Source of the DNA: Bacteroidales bacterium
Lineage (GTDB): Bacteria > Bacteroidota > Bacteroidia > Bacteroidales > JAAUTT01
DNA length: 7,387 nucleotides
Direction of reading: 5' to 3'
Assembly: GCA_025350365.1 (NCBI GenBank)
Contig: JANXXY010000407.1
Location: 1 to 7,387 of the forward strand
Part shown: piece after piece, positions 1-4,553 of the stretch
Numbering within the stretch: the stretch's first letter is position 1
Layout of the letters: each line of letters begins with the position of its first letter
Made by a program: the position numbers and the translations under genes
The notes under the pieces: model-generated
The model's input: the letters and a program-made list of their open reading frames with translations, nothing else
Told to the model about the DNA's origin: nothing
Databases searched by the model: none

Positions 1-756
1 ATCGCAATGGACTCCAATTGGCAGAGTAGTAATTACCTTACCGGTTTCAGCATCTGTTACAACCATTAATTTATTGCCACAAACACTGAATAACCTGTGA
101 TTTTGATTGTCTAAAGCCAATCCGCTTGGCTCTTCGCCAGGGGCTATCGACCAGTGTTGTTCAACTTTTAGAGTCGATGAATTAATCACATTTATAACGC
201 TCTTGTCTTCGATATTTACATAAACTTTCCCCTTATCATCAGTTGCCGAAAATTCAGGTTTCCCATCAAGAGGTATGGTGGCCAATACTTTGTTTTGCTT
301 GGCATCAATCACAGTTGAATTGCTGCTTCCACCGTTGAATGTAAATACCTTTTTAGAAAAAGGGTCATATAAGATCGCATCAGGGTTTCGTGCGTTTATT
401 TTTATTTTTGTAATAACTTCAAAAGTTTTGAGATTGAAAACAGTTACAGACGAATCACCTCCATTGCTCGTGAAGCCCTTATTAAGGTCGTTAGCGATGG
501 CAATTCCATGAATACCTTTTGTGTCGGGTATGGTTCCCAGCAATTTTCCGGTTTTCATATTTATGGCTTGTGCAACGGCACCATGTGACACAAATAATGT
601 ACCATTCACTTCATCAACATTTAGGTAGTCCCATCCACCTTCGCCTTCGACATGAATTTTATTTACAATTTTGTAGTTCGATTGAGCCATTATTGCAGTA
701 CCGTTAATAATAATAATAATAGCTACAAAGCCAATTGTTAAAATTGTTTTTTTCAT
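1..756 (-). CDS. Secreted YncE/YVTN-type beta-propeller protein, C-terminus cut by window edge
   Basis: The reverse strand reads open from an ATG at 754-756 to the window edge, giving 252 residues without a stop. Residues 1-25 form a signal peptide (MKKTILTIGF, a run of five Ile, then AIMAQ before the predicted cut), so the protein is exported. The rest consists of repeating beta-propeller blades with the wording of the YncE/YVTN family: GIHGIAIANDLNKGFTSNG, then NPDAILYDPFSKKVFTFNGG, GKPEFSATDDKGKVYVN and EEPSGLALDNQNHRLFSVCG. Full-length relatives are usually about 330-350 residues, so roughly 80-100 residues lie outside the window. Such proteins are periplasmic or surface seven-bladed propellers; the ligand is generally unknown, and nothing here identifies one. 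The start is supported by the signal peptide and an AT-rich leader with no ribosome binding site, which is normal in Bacteroidota. It is the last gene before a long intergenic region and reads away from the tRNA gene. Confidence 0.9.
   Translation of the reverse strand, partial: MKKTILTIGFVAIIIIINGTAIMAQSNYKIVNKIHVEGEGGWDYLNVDEVNGTLFVSHGAVAQAINMKTGKLLGTIPDTKGIHGIAIANDLNKGFTSNGGDSSVTVFNLKTFEVITKIKINARNPDAILYDPFSKKVFTFNGGSSNSTVIDAKQNKVLATIPLDGKPEFSATDDKGKVYVNIEDKSVINVINSSTLKVEQHWSIAPGEEPSGLALDNQNHRLFSVCGNKLMVVTDAETGKVITTLPIGVHCD
705..721. repeat. TAA/ATT trinucleotide run inside a signal peptide
   Basis: Five to six copies of TAA on the plus strand correspond to five consecutive ATT codons (Ile13-Ile17) in the hydrophobic core of the propeller protein's signal peptide. 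Slippage would add or remove one Ile without a frameshift. Confidence 0.8.
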
Positions 757-802
757 AATTTAAAAGAATAAAGATTAATTTGGAAAAAAATTAAAGTAGC
801 AT

Positions 803-810
803 GAAAGATA
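803..810 (-). promoter_or_regulatory. Candidate -7 box for the propeller gene
   Basis: Read on the minus strand this is TATCTTTC, seven of eight matches to the Bacteroidota -7 box TAnnTTTG, about 47 bases before the ATG. The matching -33 TTG is poor (only a T-run), so this is a weak candidate based on one box in AT-rich DNA. Confidence 0.3.
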
Positions 811-879
811 CCAGGTAATTCTGTATAAAATTAGTAGAATGTTGGTATAAAATAAAATTTAATGGATTTTAGTGTATTA

Positions 880-1250
880 AGTTAACTCTGGATTGCCACA
901 GAAAACGGTGTCCGTTATTTTGATGGAATGTGCTTTGTAACTTCTATAGCCACCGTTAACCGCGTTTAAGTTCGCTCCCTGAAGTAGTGGATCAAGGGTA
1001 AGGATCTCCGAAGTCAGGGTAAACGAGCCAATGGGGTTAAGGTAATGCTATCCGATGAGCAAAAGATTTATCTGCCCCATCATCAAAAAAGGTTGGCAGG
1101 TTTTTTTCTTCGCTTAATTTTAACCATAGTCGGAGTCTAACTGCGCAAAAAATAAGCGCGACAAGCGTAGGAATTCAACCTTTTTTTTAAGCCCCGGTGA
1201 GGTAAGATCACGCTTAAAAAAAGGTATTCTAATAGGTCACCTTTAGGATG
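880..1250. other. Unassigned intergenic block of raised GC
   Basis: No gene is recognised here. By my count 881-1080 is about 45% GC, while the adjoining 761-880 is about 20%, so the block stands out from ordinary spacer. It contains short complementary pairs: 904-910 with 951-957 (7 bp), 977-982 with 1014-1019 (6 bp), 1031-1036 with 1075-1080 (6 bp), and the larger imperfect repeat at 1171-1229. It also has unusually open frames: 56 codons on the minus strand (880-1047, followed by a TAA at 877-879) and 50 codons on the plus strand (988-1137). Neither has a convincing start, and I do not recognise either translation. Possible explanations are a decayed gene or mobile-element remnant, a dispersed intergenic repeat, or a structured non-coding RNA. 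The sequence does not decide between them. Confidence 0.5.
1171..1229. repeat. Large imperfect inverted repeat (hairpin)
   Basis: The arm at 1178-1192 (ACC, eight T, AAGC) pairs with 1212-1225 (GCTT, seven A, GGT) with a one-base bulge. Outside it, GAAT at 1171-1174 can pair with ATTC at 1226-1229. Inside it, GTGA at 1197-1200 pairs with TCAC at 1208-1211. The T-run precedes the hairpin centre and the A-run follows it on both strands, which is the wrong order for an intrinsic terminator. The left arm also has a 10-base complement upstream: AAAAAAGGTT at 1085-1094 against 1177-1186, so two alternative foldings compete for it. Confidence 0.6.
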
Positions 1251-1269
1251 TTTATTTTTGAATTACTTT

Positions 1270-1319
1270 AACAATATAAAAACAAAAAACCGCTTAAACT
1301 GTGACATTTAAGCGGTTTT
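1270..1319 (-). terminator. Intrinsic terminator of the tRNA-Ser gene
   Basis: A perfect 13-bp stem (1286-1298 with 1307-1319, core ACCGCTTAAA) with an 8-base loop is followed on the minus strand by a T-rich tail, TTTTTTGTTTTT. It lies about 20 bases past the tRNA 3' end, reads in the tRNA direction and ends its transcript. It also insulates the block at 880-1250 from that transcript. Confidence 0.88.
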
Positions 1320-1339
1320 GAATGAGTTTGAAACTCGTT

Positions 1340-1429
1340 TGGCGGAGAGCGAGGGATTCGAACCCCCGGAACCCGTAAAGGTTCAACGGTTTTCAAGACC
1401 GCCGCGTTCGACCACTCTGCCAGCTCTCC
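1340..1429 (-). tRNA. tRNA-Ser, anticodon UGA, with encoded CCA
   Basis: On the minus strand the 7-bp acceptor stem GGAGAGC (1423-1429) pairs with GCTCTCC (1344-1350). Discriminator G at 1343 is typical of serine tRNAs, and CCA is encoded at 1340-1342. The anticodon arm has the stem GCGGT/ACCGT and the loop CTTGAAA, giving anticodon TGA, which reads UCA and related serine codons. A long variable arm (GAACC paired with GGTTC) marks a class II tRNA, as expected for serine. The T arm has the loop TTCGAAT closed by a 5-bp stem including one G-U pair. It is 87 nt without CCA. It is monocistronic, with its own promoter and terminator. Confidence 0.97.
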
Positions 1430-1434
1430 GGCGA

Positions 1435-1464
1435 CAAAAGTATGATTATTTTTTATATTTGAAA
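1435..1464 (-). promoter_or_regulatory. Promoter of tRNA-Ser
   Basis: The minus strand reads TACTTTTG at 1435-1442, a perfect match to the Bacteroidota -7 box TAnnTTTG. A TTTC at 1461-1464, 18 bases upstream, is a near match to the -33 TTTG element. Only five bases separate the -7 box from the mature tRNA 5' end at 1429, so the primary transcript should have almost no 5' leader. Confidence 0.65.
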
Positions 1465-1579
1465 CACCCGCTTGATTAAATATTGAAAAATCTCCTTATG
1501 TGCAGGTATATTGTATTTTACCGTTTGTCAAATAATACTACACTTTGATAATGTTTTTTATCATTTTGATTTACTAACA

Positions 1580-1610
1580 TTTGCTAAACATCATAAAAAC
1601 TCTATATTTG
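1580..1610 (+). promoter_or_regulatory. Promoter of the HU gene
   Basis: TTTG at 1580-1583 (-33 element) is followed after 19 bases by TATATTTG at 1603-1610, a perfect TAnnTTTG -7 box. Both boxes and their spacing fit the Bacteroidota housekeeping sigma factor. Transcription should begin near 1615-1618, giving an untranslated leader of about 45-50 bases before the ATG at 1664. Confidence 0.75.
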
Positions 1611-1663
1611 TGATAGAAAATATATATGTTCAATATTTTACTAACTCTAAAATTTTAATTATT

Positions 1664-1936
1664 ATGAACAAAGCTGATTTAATCGATGCCATTGCTGTTG
1701 AATCGAAATTAACCAAAACTGATTCAAAAAAAGCTCTTGATGCCTACATTAAAGCTACTACCGCAGCATTAAAAACTGGTAGCCGTGTTGCCTTAGTGGG
1801 TTTTGGTTCGTTTGGTGTTGTAAAACGCAATGCCAGAACAGGGCGCAATCCCCAAACCGGCAAACCAATCAACATTAAAGCGAAGAATGTTGTGAAGTTT
1901 AAAGCTGGCTCTGATCTTTTGGGTGGAGTTCAATAA
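1664..1936 (+). CDS. HU-family DNA-binding protein
   Basis: This encodes a 90-residue histone-like protein of the HU/IHF family, which binds and bends DNA as a dimer and compacts the nucleoid. Residues 1-40 are the helical dimerisation body (MNKADLIDAIAVESKLTKTD). Next come the family signature GFGSFGVVKRNARTGRNPQTG (46-66), with the DNA-intercalating Pro63 at the tip of the beta-arm, and the C-terminal KPINIKAKNVVKFKAGSDLL. Length and layout are those of ordinary HU. The frame stays open upstream to 1511, but the conserved MNKADLI start fixes translation at 1664, and the promoter at 1580-1610 lies inside that upstream extension. There is no Shine-Dalgarno sequence. HU rather than IHF is likely because there is one subunit-type gene with a free C-terminus right after the last strand; which paralogue it is cannot be told. 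Confidence 0.96.
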   Translation: MNKADLIDAIAVESKLTKTDSKKALDAYIKATTAALKTGSRVALVGFGSFGVVKRNARTGRNPQTGKPINIKAKNVVKFKAGSDLLGGVQ

Positions 1937-1947
1937 TGTTTTAGATT

Positions 1948-1991
1948 AAATAGGGAAGGGTACAAAGGGCTCCCTTCCCTATTTACTTTTT
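1948..1991 (+). terminator. Intrinsic terminator after HU
   Basis: A perfect 13-bp stem, AAATAGGGAAGGG (1948-1960) with CCCTTCCCTATTT (1972-1984), has an 11-base loop and is followed by ACTTTTT. The hairpin ends only 10 bases before the ATG of the next gene. Confidence 0.85.
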
Positions 1992-1994
1992 GTT

Positions 1995-2672
1995 ATGATT
2001 ACAACTAAACTCATCAGTTTTCTTTCAAATTTTGTGTCGGAAAGGCGACTTTCAGTGATAGATAAAGTGATTGAAAATCGCACAAAGTATGTAACTGTAT
2101 TACTTGAAGATATAAGCCATGCTCAAAACGCAAATGCAGTTCTTCGTACCTGCGAGTGTCTGGGACTGCGGGATATTCATATCATTGAAAATCTAAACCA
2201 ATACTATTACAGCAAAGGAGTGGCCATGGGTGCAGGAAAATGGGTCAATCTTCATAAATACAATAAGAGCGAAAATAATTCCCTCGAAGCGATTACTACA
2301 CTAAAGGCTGACGGCTATCGTATTGTGGCAACTTCGCCTGGTGAAAATTGCATTCATCTGAAGGATTTTGATGTCACCAAAGGAAAATTTGCTATCGTGC
2401 TTGGAACTGAGCAGGAAGGAATTAGTGAAATTATCCGGCAAAATGCCGATGAATTAATCACTATCCCTATGTACGGTTTTACCGAAAGTTATAATTTATC
2501 CGTTTCCAATGCAATTATTCTTTATCAATTAATTGAAAAATTGAGGTTTTCAGATGTTAAATGGCAACTGTCTGACGCCGAAAAATCAGAAATAAAACTT
2601 GAATGGCTTAAGTTAGCAGTAAAGAGATCCGATTTGTTGGTTCAGGAATTTAATCAAGCCTGTCCGGATTAA
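1995..2672 (+). CDS. trmH: TrmH-like tRNA (guanosine-2'-O-)-methyltransferase, SPOUT family
   Basis: This encodes a 225-residue SPOUT methyltransferase that uses S-adenosylmethionine to methylate a ribose 2'-hydroxyl in RNA; TrmH itself modifies G18 in the tRNA D-loop. The three SpoU motifs are present: motif 1, SHAQNANAVLRTCECLGL (41-58, with Asn45 and catalytic Arg51); motif 2, IVLGTEQEGIS (134-144) followed by ITIPMYG; and motif 3, ESYNLSVSNAIILYQL (164-179), which belongs to the knotted cofactor site. The length, and a C-terminal extension after the knot (about 190-225), match TrmH (E. coli 229 residues) rather than the longer RlmB/TsnR group, which has an N-terminal L30e-like domain. The RNA target is inferred from this layout; a related 2'-O-methyltransferase acting on another RNA is possible. 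No good promoter is visible between the HU terminator and the start, so expression may depend on read-through from HU. Confidence 0.88.
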   Translation: MITTKLISFLSNFVSERRLSVIDKVIENRTKYVTVLLEDISHAQNANAVLRTCECLGLRDIHIIENLNQYYYSKGVAMGAGKWVNLHKYNKSENNSLEAITTLKADGYRIVATSPGENCIHLKDFDVTKGKFAIVLGTEQEGISEIIRQNADELITIPMYGFTESYNLSVSNAIILYQLIEKLRFSDVKWQLSDAEKSEIKLEWLKLAVKRSDLLVQEFNQACPD

Positions 2673-2763
2673 TTAGAACCGTTTTTTATCATTATTTTAA
2701 AGATAATTAGATTCAAGTGATATTAAATTTATTTAAACTATTCCTCAGTTACGAAAAATAATT

Positions 2764-2771
2764 TATCTTTG
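2764..2771 (+). promoter_or_regulatory. Candidate -7 box for the response-regulator operon
   Basis: TATCTTTG matches TAnnTTTG exactly, 61 bases before the ATG of the LytTR regulator. No clear -33 TTTG exists 19-21 bases upstream (the best is ATTC near 2740), so activation by another factor is possible. Confidence 0.5.
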
Positions 2772-2832
2772 ACAAAATCAACAATGAAAATGATTAATCA
2801 GTTTTATTGTTAGATGAAAACAAAGAAAAAGC

Positions 2833-3537
2833 ATGAACTGTATTATTATTGACGACGACAAACTTTCCTGCAGAGTTATTGAAGAGTTAATCGGAAGAAC
2901 AGAATCTCTAACATTGCTACATACCTTTAGTAATGCGGTAGATGCAATTAATGCCCTGAAAGTTGAAGAAGAAATCGATTTAATATTTCTCGACATTGAG
3001 ATGCCGGAAATGAGTGGCTTGGATTTTATGGATACATTAATTAACGCTCCTCAGATAGTTATTGTATCTTCTAAAGAAAAATATGCTCTTGACGCTTTTG
3101 AATATGATGTAACTGATTATCTGTTAAAACCGATTCAATACAGCCGTTTTTATAAGGCCGTTAATAAAGCGTTGATTCGATACAACAAAGGCAAACTCGA
3201 TACCAAGGGCGATGAAATTTTTATTAAGCACAATTCTTCGTTGGTTCGCCTAAAATATACCGACATTCTTTGGGTTGAAGCTTTAGAAAATTATGTTATA
3301 GTAAATACTTTTAACGAAAAGTTTACCATACATTTTACAATGAAAGCCATTGAAATGAAGCTGCCTTCCTCAAAATTTTCCAGGGTGCATCGTTCGTTTA
3401 TAGTGAATACCAGTAGTATTAACGTTATTGAAGATAACGCTATTATGATAAAGACGCACGACGGAGCCAAATCTATTCCAATTGGTAAATCGTACAAGGA
3501 AAAATTAATGGGAGATATTAACCTTATTGTTAAATAG
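2833..3537 (+). CDS. LytTR-family response regulator
   Basis: This 234-residue two-component transcription factor has an N-terminal receiver domain (about 1-120) and a C-terminal LytTR DNA-binding domain (about 128-230). Receiver residues are all present: acidic pocket Asp7-Asp9, phospho-acceptor Asp54 in LIFLDIEMPEMSG, switch Ser79, and Lys99-Pro100 in DYLLKPI. The output domain has the family's wording: LVRLKYTDILWVEALENYV, then MKAIEMKLPSSKFSRVHRSF and INVIE. The receiver should be phosphorylated by a LytS/His_kinase-type sensor, but no kinase is encoded in this window. The start at 2833 is the only ATG in frame near the receiver's first strand; an ATG at 2814 is in another frame. A weak A-rich stretch replaces a Shine-Dalgarno sequence. 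The gene ends 29 bases before a secreted protein gene, suggesting one operon. Its targets are unknown. Confidence 0.95.
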   Translation: MNCIIIDDDKLSCRVIEELIGRTESLTLLHTFSNAVDAINALKVEEEIDLIFLDIEMPEMSGLDFMDTLINAPQIVIVSSKEKYALDAFEYDVTDYLLKPIQYSRFYKAVNKALIRYNKGKLDTKGDEIFIKHNSSLVRLKYTDILWVEALENYVIVNTFNEKFTIHFTMKAIEMKLPSSKFSRVHRSFIVNTSSINVIEDNAIMIKTHDGAKSIPIGKSYKEKLMGDINLIVK

Positions 3538-3555
3538 GTTGTTTATTGAAACAAC
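3538..3555. repeat. Small perfect hairpin between the regulator and the secreted protein gene
   Basis: GTTGTTT (3538-3544) and AAACAAC (3549-3555) form a 7-bp stem with the loop ATTG, beginning directly after the regulator's stop codon. No T-run follows, so it is not a classical terminator. A possible TTG start codon (3546-3548) sits in the loop, but the ATG at 3567 is preferred. Confidence 0.5.
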
Positions 3556-3566
3556 AAAATTCTCTC

Positions 3567-4472
3567 ATGCATTTTGCTAAGCTTTTTATAGCGATACTGT
3601 TTCTTCATTCAGCGGTGGTTTTTTCGCAGAGTGAAGTTTTTTTACGTTTAGACAAATCCGAAGACTCAATTTCATTTATTTTAAAAAAAGCTGTATCGGC
3701 ACCATCAAATGCTGAGAAGTTAGCATATAACGATTCTCTTTCAACGATGCTAAACAGAATTCTAACTGCCGAACAATCGTTCGATTATCCATTCGATTCT
3801 TTAAAAAAAGTTGGTAAAATATACTCTCCCGATCGTTCTTTCAGAATTATAAACTGGAATATGCCATTAACCGATGGAACCTATCAATATCGGGGTTATA
3901 TTCAAGTGTTGAATTTCAAAACAAAAAAGCTAAAAGTGTTTGAACTTAAGGACTATTCGGAGCAGGTAATAAACCCCGAAAATTCTGTTCTAAGCGCAGG
4001 CAAATGGTATGGTGTTCTGTATTATAAAATTTTGAAAAACGTGGTCGATAACCGCACATACTATACCATGCTTGGTTTAAGATACAATAGTTTGTTTATT
4101 ACCCAAAAAGTTATCGAAGTGCTCTATTTCGATGAAAGGGGTAATCCGGTTTTTGGTGCGCCAATTTTTCAGGCAGACAATAAAATTAAACACCGCGTAA
4201 TTTATAATTTTTCGGCCAGGGTTGGTATGAGTTTGAAATATAACGAAGAACTTAAAATGATTGTTTGTGATCACCTTGCACCCAGTGAATCCAAGTATAC
4301 CGGTCAATATGAATATTACGGCCCCGATTTCTCATTTGACGGCTACGAGTTTACAAAAGGGAAATGGGTACTAAAAACTGATCTTAATCTGAAAAACCCT
4401 AATCCTTCGCGCCCTCCAACAATTAATCATCCACCCGATCATAACCGCAGAGTTAACCCAGCCAATCGCTGA
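3567..4472 (+). CDS. Secreted conserved protein of unknown function
   Basis: This is a 301-residue exported protein of no known function. Residues 1-21 (MHFAKLFIAILFLHSAVVFSQ) are a signal peptide with a typical Bacteroidota Ser-Gln end. The mature part has no transmembrane segment and no cysteine pair or catalytic motif that I recognise. It is rich in beta-strand-like aromatic patterns: SFRIINWNMPLTDGTYQYRG, KWYGVLYYKIL, YTMLGLRYNS, VIEVLYFDERGNPVFGAPIF, MSLKYNEELKMIVCDHLAP and YYGPDFSFDGYEF. It ends in a Pro/Asn-rich tail (PNPSRPPTINHPPDHN) with no sorting signal. I recall similar wording in uncharacterised Bacteroidota proteins, but this is from memory. The frame extends seven codons upstream to a TTG at 3546; I chose the ATG at 3567 because TTG starts are uncommon and the signal peptide is complete from it. 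Its position suggests co-expression with the LytTR regulator. Confidence 0.85.
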   Translation: MHFAKLFIAILFLHSAVVFSQSEVFLRLDKSEDSISFILKKAVSAPSNAEKLAYNDSLSTMLNRILTAEQSFDYPFDSLKKVGKIYSPDRSFRIINWNMPLTDGTYQYRGYIQVLNFKTKKLKVFELKDYSEQVINPENSVLSAGKWYGVLYYKILKNVVDNRTYYTMLGLRYNSLFITQKVIEVLYFDERGNPVFGAPIFQADNKIKHRVIYNFSARVGMSLKYNEELKMIVCDHLAPSESKYTGQYEYYGPDFSFDGYEFTKGKWVLKTDLNLKNPNPSRPPTINHPPDHNRRVNPANR

Positions 4473-4483
4473 CGAATTGTCAG
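4469..4483 (+). terminator. Weak hairpin at the stop codon of the secreted protein gene
   Basis: CTGAC (4469-4473, overlapping the TGA stop) pairs with GTCAG (4479-4483) around a GAATT loop, followed by TTGGTTTCTATT. The stem is only 5 bp, so termination before htpG would be partial at best. Confidence 0.3.
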
Positions 4484-4553
4484 TTGGTTTCTATTGGCAT
4501 ACCCTTTGATTAGGCATTCCGTTAAGTATTGTATAACATTAAATTTACGGAAC

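Noticed and set aside
275..707. Two plus-strand open frames (275-511 and 519-707)
   Set aside because: Both are antisense shadows of the beta-propeller gene, whose minus-strand translation shows clear family motifs and a signal peptide.
1094..1103. TGGCAGGTTT shared with the hairpin at 6642-6651, and TGGCAGGT again at 6777-6784
   Set aside because: The third copy is coding sequence, and the first lacks its inverted partner, so a shared repeat family is not supported.
1045..1137. 31-codon plus-strand frame beginning MLSDEQKIYLP
   Set aside because: It is short, unrecognised, and overlaps an equally open minus-strand frame; no evidence of coding beyond lack of stops.
1111..1297. CGCTTAA occurring at 1111, 1211 and 1291
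   Set aside because: Spacing is irregular and the last copy belongs to the tRNA terminator stem; a chance heptamer is the simplest explanation.
1454..1461. Second plus-strand TATATTTG upstream of HU
   Set aside because: It has no -33 element at the right distance, and AT-rich spacer gives such matches by chance; the 1580-1610 pair is better.
1511..1663. N-terminal extension of HU by 51 codons
   Set aside because: The extension has no HU similarity, is very AT-rich, and contains the HU promoter; the conserved MNKADLI start lies at 1664.
2673..2720. Possible terminator after trmH (TTATC/GATAA and TAATTA repeats)
   Set aside because: The stems are 5-6 bp of pure A/T around T-runs, too weak to call.
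4505..4531. Possible htpG promoter, TTTG at 4505-4508 with a poor -7 box ending at 4531
   Set aside because: The -7 region matches TAnnTTTG badly and the spacing is only about 15 bases, so it is not listed as a promoter.
4494..4553. TTG-initiated 20-codon extension of HtpG
   Set aside because: HtpG proteins begin near the conserved GQIGVSTENIF segment, and the ATG at 4554 fits; the extension is not family-like.
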